Of a DNA stretch of 9,636 nucleotides, positions 1 to 7,016 are shown one piece after another. The translations under genes and the position numbers were made by a program. Every line of letters begins with the position of its first letter. Position 1 is the stretch's first letter. This stretch comes from a bacterium (GTDB lineage Bacteria; Auribacterota; UBA3054; B51-G9). The notes under the pieces were generated by a model that was not told the DNA's origin, searched no databases, and saw nothing but the letters and a program-made list of their open reading frames with translations. The stretch is taken from assembly GCA_029939815.1 (NCBI GenBank), contig JAOZSF010000049.1, positions 1-9,636 of the forward strand. Direction: 5' to 3'.

Positions 1-34
1 CAACCGAGAGAAATAATAAAAAGCTTGGGCATTA

Positions 35-592
35 TTAAGATTTTGGAAGCGGTTCGTTAACATCAAATACAGGTTGATAATCATCAAAAGACGCCGGTTG
101 AAGTGTATCAACAGGGTCATGAGCCGCCGGAGGAGAAGTTTCAATCTCGGGTTCTGTATTATCAGAACCGCTCGGATAAAAGATTAAAACCGCCATAACA
201 ACAGCTATTCCGAGCAAAACGAACGGGTGTCTGAACAGGAAATGGAAAAACAAAGATACGTAATAAGTTGATGCAGGTTTCTTTTGCGGCGGCAGACCGA
301 TAATACCGATATTTTTTGAGTTGTATTTTTTTGAAAGTTCAACGCCGTCAAGACCAAGATAGTTTCCATAAATTCTGATAAAGTTTTTTGCGTAAATAGG
401 TGCCGGGAGCGCATCGAAGTCGTCTTTTTCAATAGCATTAAGGTATGCTGCTTTAAGTTTAGTTTCAGAAGCGGCATTTTCAATTCTAACACCTTTCTCC
501 AAACGAACCCGTTTGATAATTTGGCCTATAGTTTCCTCGGGCGTGGTTTCGAGATTGAGATTCTGCGGCATATTTATATTATTTTCCTGCAT
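35..592 (-). CDS. RodZ-like helix-turn-helix membrane protein
   Basis: 185 residues. Residues about 20-90 form the N-terminal helix-turn-helix of the RodZ/HTH_25 type: a start like 'IGQIIKRVRLEKG', then 'ASETKLKAAYLNAIEKDDFD', 'ALPAPIYAKNFIRIY' and 'YLGLD', a pattern very typical of that family. A basic stretch around 103-121 leads into one membrane span at about 123-139 (FVLLGIAVVMAVLIFYP). A short Pro/Asp/Glu-rich tail of about 45 residues follows and should lie outside the cytoplasm. In well-studied RodZ proteins the helix-turn-helix binds MreB and links the cell-shape machinery to the membrane; the larger C-terminal beta domain (DUF4115 type) is missing here. The gene starts 23 bp after ftsK ends and is probably in its operon; ftsK next to rodZ is a common pairing. 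The ATG has no clear Shine-Dalgarno. The family call is firm, but a role in cell shape is inferred. Confidence 0.85.
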   Translation of the reverse strand: MQENNINMPQNLNLETTPEETIGQIIKRVRLEKGVRIENAASETKLKAAYLNAIEKDDFDALPAPIYAKNFIRIYGNYLGLDGVELSKKYNSKNIGIIGLPPQKKPASTYYVSLFFHFLFRHPFVLLGIAVVMAVLIFYPSGSDNTEPEIETSPPAAHDPVDTLQPASFDDYQPVFDVNEPLPKS

Positions 593-615
593 AACATTTA
601 TTCAATAATTTATCA

Positions 616-2955
616 TTAAGCAATAGGTGGTAAATCTTCCGGAGTAATTAATATATCGCGCGGTTTAGCTCCTCTTTTCGGGCCGACAATCCCCTTCATT
701 TCCATTATATCAATAAGACTCGCCGCACGGGCGTAACCAACTCTAAGAGATCTTTGCAGATAAGAAGCGCTTGCCTGTCCTGAAGTAACCACTGTTCTGA
801 TTGCCTCATCGATTTTATCATCATGAAACACTTCGTCATTTTGTTGTTTAGCTTTAACGATTTCGAGATCAACGTAATCAGGTTGTCTTTGTTCGCGAAT
901 AAAATCTGTAACATTTTTAACTTCGTCTTCGGAGACGAAAGCGCCTTGAAGTCTGATAATCGAACTCGCGTTCGGAGATTTATAAAGCATATCTCCTGAA
1001 CCGAGAAGTTTTTCGCTTCCCATTTGGTCCAAAATTACTCTGGAATCAATATTTGATGTAGTTCTGAAAGCTATACGCGCCGGAATATTCGCTTTAATAA
1101 GTCCTGTAATAACATTTGTTGAAGGTCTTTGCGTTGCGATAATCATGTGGATTCCCGCAGCACGCGCAAGCTGGGCAAGACGGATAATTCTTCCTTCGAC
1201 TTCGCTTTTAGCAACCATCATAAGGTCAGCCAATTCATCAATAACGAGAACGATATAAGGTAGAAACTCAGGAACATCTCTTGTTTCAGCGCCTGATTTA
1301 ATTTCGAGCGGACGTTTATCAGTTTTCCTTTTTTCATTAAACATCTGAATATTTCGAACACCGAAACGCGCAAAATATTTATACCGTAATGTCATTTCTT
1401 CTATCAGCCATTCAAGTGCGTCAGGAACTTTATCAGGAGAATTAAGAACCGGAAAAAGCAGATGCGGTAAATTATGATAAGGAACCAATTCTACATGTTT
1501 AGGGTCAACAAGTATTAGTTTAAGCTCATTAGGTTTGAACTTGAGAAGCATGCTCATCAGAATAGTATTAATACAGACGGATTTTCCCGAACCTGTTGCG
1601 CCCGCGACGAGCAAATGCGGCATTTTAGTAAGATCATCGATAAAAGCTTCACCATCAATTGTTTGACCAAGCGACAATGGTAAAATCATTTTCTTATTCG
1701 CCTTAGCGTATTTGTCTGTATGGACAAGCTGTGAATAAGTAACCATTCTTCTTGTTTGATTCGGCAGTTCAATTCCCACAGCATCTTTTCCGGGAATAGG
1801 AGCAACAATGCGGATGCTTTTCGCCTGCATAGCCATCGCAATTTCATTTTCAAGACTTGTAATTTTATTAACTTTCACGCCTGGAGCGGGATGAACTTCA
1901 TAGCATGTAATAACCGGTCCGCAAATTACATTACCGACATCCGCTTTTACGCTGAACTCAATAAAAGTTTCTTTTAATTTTTCAGTTGTTGCTGCGGCTT
2001 CCTGTTCCAGTTCACCGATATCATCATCGACCGTATCGTCAAGTGATTCAGGTGAAGGAAGTTCATAAGGTGGTAATATTTCTTCGATTTCTTTTTCAAC
2101 TTTTTCGTTAATTTCCTGATGAGAAGTTGGAACGGAAACATCAGCGTCCACTGGTTTTACCGGAATTGGAATTTTCGGCTCAATTTGCGGAGTTTCGGGA
2201 ACAATTCTTTTTTTACGTTTCTTTTTATCTCCCGTAACAACGATAACAGTTTTAATATTGCTTTGTTCAATTGTACGTCTGCGAGCGAATCGCTCTTTTA
2301 GTTTAGCAATAACCGCAATGAAAAGTACATAGATTTTAACAACTGTCCATTTGAAGGACAAATAGATTTTATGTAAAGTCCATGCGATCGCGTTTTTAAG
2401 CCATACAAGCAGATACCATCCGTTTCTTAAGCTTGTATCAAACAAAAACAGGACAAAAATAACAGTAAGACCGATTAAAATAACAATAGCGCCGATTTCA
2501 CCGAAATACAATCTCAGAAAAGAATCGTTGATAAATTTTCCTACTATACCGCCTGCGCTATCGATATTCAGGAATTCGACACTGGTTTCATGAAAGATAT
2601 CCGATAGACATGAAGAAGTTATCAGGAGTCCAAAAAGCGCGAGCAATCGCAAGAAAAGGATTTTGACTTTTGGAAAAGTAAACCTCATAAACATCATTAC
2701 CGCAAAGGCAACGAGCAGAACAGGAAAAATATATACCGACACACCAAAGATTTTGAACAACCAGTGAGAAGCTGTCAAACCGATTGTTCCGACGGCATTG
2801 GTACATTGAAGTTGATCAGAAGAATCCGTGGATTCATTATTATGATATGAGAGTAAAGCAAAGGAAAGCAGGATTGCACAAACCAAAAGCGCGATTGATA
2901 AATATTCACGCCATCGCGATGGTTTCACAATATTAGCTGTTGTCTTTTTTCTCAT
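616..2955 (-). CDS. ftsK: DNA translocase FtsK/SpoIIIE
   Basis: 779 residues, a normal length for FtsK/SpoIIIE. This hexameric, ATP-driven pump moves chromosomal DNA through the division septum and positions the dif/Xer recombination sites. The N-terminus carries hydrophobic spans at about 17-37, 68-90, 98-118 and 153-173, with a further hydrophobic/aromatic stretch at 180-217. A charged, Pro-rich linker follows at about 225-325. The alpha domain begins near 330 ('GPVITCYEVHPAPGVKV'). The motor has Walker A GATGSGKS at 452-459, 'ILVDPKHVEL' at 481-490, Walker B 'IVLVIDELAD' at 568-577, and the 'IIATQRPSTNVITGLIKANI' signature at 605-624. The C-terminal winged-helix gamma domain, about 712-775 ('QASASYLQRSLRVGYARAA'), normally reads polar KOPS/SRS sequences. 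All key residues look intact. It sits between the kinase gene (33 bp upstream) and the RodZ-like gene (23 bp downstream). No Shine-Dalgarno is seen before the ATG. Confidence 0.97.
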   Translation of the reverse strand: MRKKTTANIVKPSRWREYLSIALLVCAILLSFALLSYHNNESTDSSDQLQCTNAVGTIGLTASHWLFKIFGVSVYIFPVLLVAFAVMMFMRFTFPKVKILFLRLLALFGLLITSSCLSDIFHETSVEFLNIDSAGGIVGKFINDSFLRLYFGEIGAIVILIGLTVIFVLFLFDTSLRNGWYLLVWLKNAIAWTLHKIYLSFKWTVVKIYVLFIAVIAKLKERFARRRTIEQSNIKTVIVVTGDKKKRKKRIVPETPQIEPKIPIPVKPVDADVSVPTSHQEINEKVEKEIEEILPPYELPSPESLDDTVDDDIGELEQEAAATTEKLKETFIEFSVKADVGNVICGPVITCYEVHPAPGVKVNKITSLENEIAMAMQAKSIRIVAPIPGKDAVGIELPNQTRRMVTYSQLVHTDKYAKANKKMILPLSLGQTIDGEAFIDDLTKMPHLLVAGATGSGKSVCINTILMSMLLKFKPNELKLILVDPKHVELVPYHNLPHLLFPVLNSPDKVPDALEWLIEEMTLRYKYFARFGVRNIQMFNEKRKTDKRPLEIKSGAETRDVPEFLPYIVLVIDELADLMMVAKSEVEGRIIRLAQLARAAGIHMIIATQRPSTNVITGLIKANIPARIAFRTTSNIDSRVILDQMGSEKLLGSGDMLYKSPNASSIIRLQGAFVSEDEVKNVTDFIREQRQPDYVDLEIVKAKQQNDEVFHDDKIDEAIRTVVTSGQASASYLQRSLRVGYARAASLIDIMEMKGIVGPKRGAKPRDILITPEDLPPIA

Positions 2956-2988
2956 TATTTAAATAAATTTACGCGTACAAATAATAAT

Positions 2989-4149
2989 TTATTTTGCTTT
3001 ATCAATTATTTCAATTAAATCATTTTCCGCAATTTTTAAAATCCCCATTTCCCGTTCGGCATTCTCAGGCGAATCAGAAGCGTGAGCGGTATTCACCATC
3101 ACATCGCGGCCGAATTCTTTACGGACAGTTGCAGGCGCAGCCTTAGTCGGGTCAGTACTTCCAAGTTGGTTCCTAATTTTTTCTATCGCGTTTTCACCCT
3201 GATATACAAGTGCGATGCAAGTTTCTTTCGATGCGACAGGCCATTCATTTTCCGGAGTTGTCCACGGATTGCACCCTGTCATAAAGCTGACGATTTTCCC
3301 GAATTCGTTATCGGCATTTTTTACTTTCAACTGTTCTTTCACCATTTCGATAGTTTCAACCGGAATATCGAATTCAAAAGCGTTTGACAATGCTTCATTG
3401 GCCTTATCTCCTACTTTATCAGCAAATTTATTTATAAAAAATTCTCTGACCGGTCCATAAAATTCCATAGCTTGCGCAACGGTCATGTGAATAATTTTAA
3501 TAGCTATGATTTTCAGGCCTGTTTTTGCAAAAATATCAATAACAGCTCCCGCACGTGTTCTTGATTGAGCGAGGGTATCCGGTTTAATCATAACAAGGGT
3601 TTTTTGGACATCGTCATTTTGTGAGAAAGCAACATTTTCAAGAATTCCGCTGTCTTTCTCCGCGTATTTCATCCAAATATCGATATGTTTTTTTGCAGAT
3701 TTTTGAGTTTGTGGAATAATAACCGCAGGCTCAAAATAAATCACTTCACCCTTTTCATCTTCGATATAATCGCCGTAAGTATCTCTGATTGTTTCCCCAA
3801 TGTTTTCCCGAACTATAGAACCAACAACATTTGTTTTAAGTTCTTCGAGTACATTTTCACCTTCAACAAGCAGAAACATAACACGTCTTTTGCTTCCGTC
3901 ATTTGAAGGAGCATATCTTTTTTCCACATAATTACAAACGAGATTCTCAATCTTATTGGCGTTTCCGTCTTTACAATCCTCTTTCAGCGCATTCAAATAT
4001 TCATCCACAAGGCCCTGACTCGGGGCGAACATTCTTGCACCAATGAGCTGCAATTTTGTTGAGCGCGAGAGCAGTCGGCTGATAACGCCGCCTGTCCGTG
4101 ATTTATACATTATATAAGGATTGATAAGTACGTAAGCTAATTCATTCAT
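2989..4149 (-). CDS. ndk: nucleoside-diphosphate kinase, tandem double-domain form
   Basis: 386 residues, against about 140-150 for ordinary Ndk, which moves the gamma-phosphate from ATP to other (d)NDPs through a phospho-histidine. The C-terminal half (about 182-375) is a full kinase domain: 'TLVMIKPDTL' with the conserved Lys189, 'ALVYQGENAIEKIRNQLG', 'TDPTKAAPATVRKEFG' with Arg343, and the active-site motif 'NTAHASDS' with His356. It carries an insertion of roughly 40 residues between 'FYGP' (230-233) and 'FMTG' (289-292). The N-terminal half (about 4-175) shows the same order of motifs in decayed form: 'YVLINPYIM' (Asn in place of Lys), 'MFLLVEGENVLEEL' and 'GETIRDTYGDYI'. Where the catalytic His should be it reads 'YFEPAVIIP'. 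It is therefore probably a non-catalytic domain. The gene is first in a likely ndk-ftsK-rodZ unit, downstream of a terminator and a duplicated 36-bp repeat. No Shine-Dalgarno is visible. Confidence 0.9.
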   Translation of the reverse strand: MNELAYVLINPYIMYKSRTGGVISRLLSRSTKLQLIGARMFAPSQGLVDEYLNALKEDCKDGNANKIENLVCNYVEKRYAPSNDGSKRRVMFLLVEGENVLEELKTNVVGSIVRENIGETIRDTYGDYIEDEKGEVIYFEPAVIIPQTQKSAKKHIDIWMKYAEKDSGILENVAFSQNDDVQKTLVMIKPDTLAQSRTRAGAVIDIFAKTGLKIIAIKIIHMTVAQAMEFYGPVREFFINKFADKVGDKANEALSNAFEFDIPVETIEMVKEQLKVKNADNEFGKIVSFMTGCNPWTTPENEWPVASKETCIALVYQGENAIEKIRNQLGSTDPTKAAPATVRKEFGRDVMVNTAHASDSPENAEREMGILKIAENDLIEIIDKAK

Positions 4150-4169
4150 GAGTAGTAAATAGTTATTTG

Positions 4170-4241
4170 TTAATAGTTATTTGTCGAAGATCCGCCGAAG
4201 GAGGATTAATAGTTATTTGTCGAAGATCCGCCGAAGGAGGA
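4170..4241. repeat. perfect tandem duplication of a 36-bp unit upstream of ndk
   Basis: Two identical 36-bp copies lie at 4170-4205 and 4206-4241. Each combines an AT part (TTAATAGTTATTTGT) with a GC-richer part (CGAAGATCCGCC then GAAGGAGGA). The AT part alone occurs a third time at 4156-4170 (TAAATAGTTATTTGT, one mismatch), and TTAATAA at 4242-4248 starts a further partial unit. In the GC part, TCCGCC-GAA-GGAGGA can fold as an imperfect six-pair hairpin with one mismatch. The array fills most of the space between the terminator and the ndk start codon, so it would lie in the ndk promoter or leader region. Confidence 0.9.
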
Positions 4242-4257
4242 TTAATAAGTTAATAAA

Positions 4258-4302
4258 ATAAAAAAGAGCAGAACCGCGGTAGCGGTTTCTGCACCTTTTT
4301 TT
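4258..4302 (-). terminator. strong intrinsic terminator, possibly bidirectional
   Basis: The arms 4268-4277 (GCAGAACCGC) and 4282-4292 (GCGGTTTCTGC) pair over ten base pairs with one bulged T and the loop GGTA. On the minus strand the hairpin is followed by a T-rich run (rc of 4252-4265), which ends the coiled-coil/lipoprotein transcript 28 bp after the lipoprotein stop codon. A T-run at 4295-4302 on the other side means it could also work on the plus strand, but no plus-strand gene reads into it. Confidence 0.88.
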
Positions 4303-4320
4303 AAAGTCGTTTTTCAGCCG

Positions 4321-4512
4321 CTACCAGCGAATAGGCGAAGTCAAACCGGGATTCTCTTCCCAAGGGGCCGGCTGATTCCACGGAATAGTAGTTCCTGCCT
4401 CGCGTCTTCGTTTGTCATCCATGGAACTGCAAGCAGATATAGTCAAAATCCCGAGTGCAACAATCACTTTCCACTTCGCTTTCCAGATTGTTTCAATAAA
4501 TATTCCGGACAT
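4321..4512 (-). CDS. small lipoprotein of unknown function
   Basis: 63 residues. It has a lipoprotein signal peptide: basic Lys at 11, 13 and 15, a hydrophobic core VIVALGILT (16-24) and the lipobox I-S-A-C with Cys28 as the lipid-attachment residue. Ser at +2 gives no inner-membrane retention signal, so the outer membrane is the likely site by the usual +2 rule. The mature part is only 36 residues: a charged segment (DDKRRRE) followed by a Trp/Pro-rich tail with 'PWNQPAPWEENPG'. I do not recognise a named family. It starts 28 bp after the coiled-coil gene and ends just before the terminator, so the two are probably co-transcribed. No internal Met offers another start, and no Shine-Dalgarno is visible. 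The lipobox and the coupling to its neighbour argue that it is a real gene. Confidence 0.78.
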   Translation of the reverse strand: MSGIFIETIWKAKWKVIVALGILTISACSSMDDKRRREAGTTIPWNQPAPWEENPGLTSPIRW

Positions 4513-4540
4513 TGAATTATGGAATTTTAAAACCGAAAGA

Positions 4541-5329
4541 TTAATTGCTGACTATATCGCCTTCCTTAATTGCGCCTTTTTCATCAACGAGAGATTTAAC
4601 AATAGCATAAGAGAGGTTTTCATCTTCATCCAATAATTTTTGGATTTCAACTTTGCCGATAAAATGGTTGTCGCGAATAACCTTTAGTTCCTGACCGACT
4701 GGCAGGTTTTCTTTAACGCCGATATCAACAATCAGAAAATCAGGATTTTTATGGATTGTAAGCACATGCCCGACAAATTTCTTCTTAGGCTCAATAGCAA
4801 TTTTATTTTCAAGAAGTAATCTTTTGTATGTATCGGCAAGATTAGATGCTGTCTTTTCTTTGTCTTTCCACGAAGTTACTTCTTTGCCGAGATTAGCAAT
4901 TTTTGTGTCTTTATCAGAAATGATTTGAGTCAAATTAGCTACTTTGGCGGCTTTGACATCAAGCTCAGCCTGTTCCGCTTCAAGTTGCTTATTCAAGGTT
5001 GCGAGTTTAGTCTGCAAATCTTTACTGGCATTTTCCAACTGAGTGATTTTGTCTTCACGTTTAGTGATTTCTTCTTTTGCAGCTGATAGTTGACCATCTC
5101 TAATAGCTTTCAACTCTTTTGCAGTTTCAGCTAATTTTATTTTGCTTGCTTTTAAAGATTCATTAACCACGCTCAATTCGGCTGTTTTTTTGTCGATATT
5201 TTTCTTAAAAGCACTTATTTGCGCGTTAAGAGTTTCTTCGGATTTTGATTTATCAACAATCGTTTTGCCCCAAAGGCCGCCAAGTACAACTGCAATAATT
5301 ACAATGATAATGAGTAAAATATTTTTCAT
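4541..5329 (-). CDS. membrane-anchored coiled-coil protein with C-terminal beta domain
   Basis: 262 residues, function not recognised. An uncleaved-looking N-terminal membrane anchor (about 4-20, NILLIIIVIIAVVLGGLWG) has one preceding Lys. A long Lys/Glu/Ala-rich coiled coil of about 150 residues follows (28-178), with Leu, Ile and Val at heptad-like spacing. The C-terminal domain (184-262) is compact and beta-rich: 'GHVLTIHKNPDFLIVDIGVKENLPVGQELKV', 'HFIGKVEIQKL' and 'GAIKEGDIV'. This 'VDIG...G.PVG..L.V.R...IGK..I' pattern resembles the small beta domains (FlgT C-terminal-like) at the ends of periplasmic coiled-coil proteins; that likeness is an impression only. Most of the protein should lie in the periplasm. 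The ATG is supported by GGAG eight bases upstream. It has its own strong promoter and is followed by the small lipoprotein, suggesting a two-gene envelope unit. Confidence 0.82.
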   Translation of the reverse strand: MKNILLIIIVIIAVVLGGLWGKTIVDKSKSEETLNAQISAFKKNIDKKTAELSVVNESLKASKIKLAETAKELKAIRDGQLSAAKEEITKREDKITQLENASKDLQTKLATLNKQLEAEQAELDVKAAKVANLTQIISDKDTKIANLGKEVTSWKDKEKTASNLADTYKRLLLENKIAIEPKKKFVGHVLTIHKNPDFLIVDIGVKENLPVGQELKVIRDNHFIGKVEIQKLLDEDENLSYAIVKSLVDEKGAIKEGDIVSN

Positions 5330-5336
5330 GCTGTCA

Positions 5337-5340
5337 GCTC
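5337..5340 (-). promoter_or_regulatory. Shine-Dalgarno site of the coiled-coil gene
   Basis: GGAG lies eight bases before the ATG at 5329. It is the only convincing ribosome-binding site among the seven protein genes in the window, and it supports this start codon. Confidence 0.6.
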
Positions 5341-5406
5341 CGTGTGTTACTTCGTTTGTTATTTAATATTTCAGGAGTTTTTACTATATACTTTTAACTG
5401 CTGTAA

Positions 5407-5435
5407 ATTGTAACAAAAATCAATTTAATAGTCAA
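5407..5435 (-). promoter_or_regulatory. near-consensus sigma-70 promoter of the coiled-coil gene
   Basis: Read on the minus strand, TTGACT (5435-5430) and TACAAT (5412-5407) are separated by exactly 17 bases; each hexamer is one base off consensus. Transcription should start near 5400, giving a leader of about 70 bases. Between it and the purF stop, an AT-rich inverted repeat (GTTTTTTTT at 5444-5452 with AAAAAAAC at 5481-5488, and inner CATAA/TTATG arms at 5460-5464 and 5472-5476) might act as a weak purF terminator. Confidence 0.8.
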
Positions 5436-5502
5436 GCGATTGTGTTTTTTTTATGAAAACATAATATGAGCTTATGACTTAAAAAAACAATTTATAATTT
5501 TT

Positions 5503-6900
5503 TCATTTCTCAAGTGTTTCTTTTTCTACTGTTTCATCAAATGGCACAGGATAATTTCCATCGTAACATGCCATACAGAAATCTTTTCCACCGCACGCTT
5601 TTACCATACCATCCATGCTCAGATACCCTAGAGAATCTGCATTTATAAATTTAGCTATTTCTTCAATGGAGTGATTTGCGGCAATCAGGCGGTCGCTGCT
5701 TGGAAAATCGACACCGTAAAAGCAGGGATTTTTTGTCGGCGGGCAGCTGATTCTAACATGAACTTCCTTAGCCCCCGCTTTTTTCAATTCTACAATCCTG
5801 GATAAAGTTGTAGTTCCGCGAATTATTGAATCATCTATGATCACAACCCGTTTCCCGCGCACAACATCAGGTAGAACATTGAGCTTTACTTTCACTTTCA
5901 TATCCCGCTCAATCTGAGTTGGAGAGATAAAAGTTCTTCCTACATAATGATTTCTTATAAAACCGAATTCAAAAGGAATTCCGCTTTCCTGCGAAAAACC
6001 AAGAGTCGCCGAATTACCCGAGTCAGGCACCGAAACAACTATGTCGGCGTCAACAGGGTGCTCAACAGCTAATTGTTTGCCAAGTTCGCGTCGGATCACA
6101 TGACATGTTTGTCCGTCAATTTTACTATCCGGCCGGGAAAAATAGATATATTCAAAAATGCAAAGCGCTTTTTTTCTGTCCCTTCTGAAAAAATATGAGT
6201 TAATCCCTTTTTCGTTTATTATAACTATTTCTCCGGGTTCAACTTCACGTATAAATTCCGCGCCTACAAGATCAAAAGCGCAGGTTTCCGATGCAAGCAC
6301 ATAACCGTCACCGAGTTTGGCAATCGATAACGGACGAAATCCCTGCGGATCACGGGCACCAATCAATGCGTCCGGCGTAAGTATGGTTAAACTGAATGCT
6401 CCGCGCAATCTTCTTAAAGTTTTTGATAAGACGTTACTGAAGTTGCCGTAACAGGGGCGCGCGAGCAGATGAATAATGGTTTCACTGTCAGTAGTGGTTT
6501 GGAAAATAGAGCCCGAAGCTTCGAGTTCTTCTCTCAAAGCGCGCGCATTTACAAGATTACCATTATGACCTATAGCGAGTTGTCCGCGGGCATAATCGAC
6601 AAGAATCGGCTGCGCGTTTTTTGCGTTGCTCGAACCTGTAGTTGAATATCTGACATGACCGATTGCGGAAGTACCTTTTAAATTTTTAAGAATTTCGGGT
6701 GTAAAAACTTCACCGGCAAGTCCCATTCCGGTATGTCCGTGAAGTTTTCCATTTGAATTTACAACTATTCCAGCACTTTCCTGTCCGCGGTGCTGCAAAG
6801 CAAAAAGTCCAAAGTGAGTAATAGTTGAAGACAGTTCTTCATCAACACCATAAACGCCAAACACACCGCAGGCTTCTCTCGGTCGATTATTATTTTCCAT
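5503..6900 (-). CDS. purF: amidophosphoribosyltransferase (PRPP amidotransferase)
   Basis: 465 residues, normal length. It catalyses the first committed step of de novo purine synthesis: PRPP plus glutamine gives 5-phosphoribosylamine. The N-terminal glutaminase domain is Ntn-type. Residues 1-10 look like a propeptide whose removal exposes the nucleophile Cys11 ('EACGVFGVYG'). It also has 'FALQHRGQESAGI' (33-45), 'GHVRYSTTG' (81-89) and 'GHNGNLVNA' (111-119). The C-terminal phosphoribosyltransferase domain has the PRPP loop 'VVIIDDSIIRGTT' (352-364). Cys247, Cys393, Cys442 and Cys445 match the four cluster ligands of the Bacillus subtilis type, so an oxygen-sensitive [4Fe-4S] enzyme is expected. 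The gene follows purL after 116 bp and may be read from it or from its own promoter. No Shine-Dalgarno is seen before the ATG. Confidence 0.98.
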   Translation of the reverse strand: MENNNRPREACGVFGVYGVDEELSSTITHFGLFALQHRGQESAGIVVNSNGKLHGHTGMGLAGEVFTPEILKNLKGTSAIGHVRYSTTGSSNAKNAQPILVDYARGQLAIGHNGNLVNARALREELEASGSIFQTTTDSETIIHLLARPCYGNFSNVLSKTLRRLRGAFSLTILTPDALIGARDPQGFRPLSIAKLGDGYVLASETCAFDLVGAEFIREVEPGEIVIINEKGINSYFFRRDRKKALCIFEYIYFSRPDSKIDGQTCHVIRRELGKQLAVEHPVDADIVVSVPDSGNSATLGFSQESGIPFEFGFIRNHYVGRTFISPTQIERDMKVKVKLNVLPDVVRGKRVVIIDDSIIRGTTTLSRIVELKKAGAKEVHVRISCPPTKNPCFYGVDFPSSDRLIAANHSIEEIAKFINADSLGYLSMDGMVKACGGKDFCMACYDGNYPVPFDETVEKETLEK

Positions 6901-6945
6901 AAATACAATAATTAAATGTAGGGGCAGAATTTATTCCCGCCGTTT

Positions 6946-6974
6946 ATTAAATCAACAAATTTTGTCGGTTTCAA
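6946..6974 (-). promoter_or_regulatory. possible purF promoter overlapping a palindrome
   Basis: On the minus strand TTGAAA (6974-6969) and TTTAAT (6951-6946) are 17 bases apart; each differs from the sigma-70 consensus at one position. The -35 hexamer sits in the middle of the dyad TTGTCGGT-TGAA-ACCGACAA, so a DNA-binding protein on the dyad would compete with RNA polymerase. Transcription would start near 6939, about 40 bases before purF. In AT-rich DNA such matches arise by chance, hence the moderate confidence. Confidence 0.45.
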
Positions 6975-6999
6975 CCGACAATTTATGTCGATTGAAACC
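6962..6999. repeat. nested inverted repeats between purL and purF
   Basis: Two symmetric structures share bases. The first is a perfect 8-bp dyad, TTGTCGGT (6962-6969) with ACCGACAA (6974-6981), loop TTCA. The second pairs 6967-6980 (GGTTTCAACCGACA) with 6986-6999 (TGTCGATTGAAACC), 13 of 14 matching, loop ATTTA. In minus-strand RNA, the sense of purL-purF, the odd position is a G-U pair, so the 14-bp stem is complete. The two folds cannot form together. No good U-tract follows either stem, so a simple terminator is not supported; an operator or RNA switch is possible. Confidence 0.7.
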
Positions 7000-7016
7000 A
7001 ATATTTTTAAGCAGTT

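Noticed and set aside
4198..4258. Perfect AAGGAGG ribosome-binding-like sequences on the plus strand in the 36-bp repeats
   Set aside because: No ATG follows at a suitable distance. The only option is a TTG at 4217 opening a 14-codon frame, so this is repeat sequence and not a start signal.
6986..6999. CRISPR-like ending (ATTGAAAC) in the purL-purF gap
   Set aside because: There is only the inverted partner 19 bp away, no regularly spaced direct repeats and no cas gene; it is part of a hairpin.
6901..7016. Purine riboswitch between purL and purF
   Set aside because: Two stems are present but not the three-way junction with two conserved kissing loops of the purine aptamer, and the purL leader (9303-9347) is too short for one.
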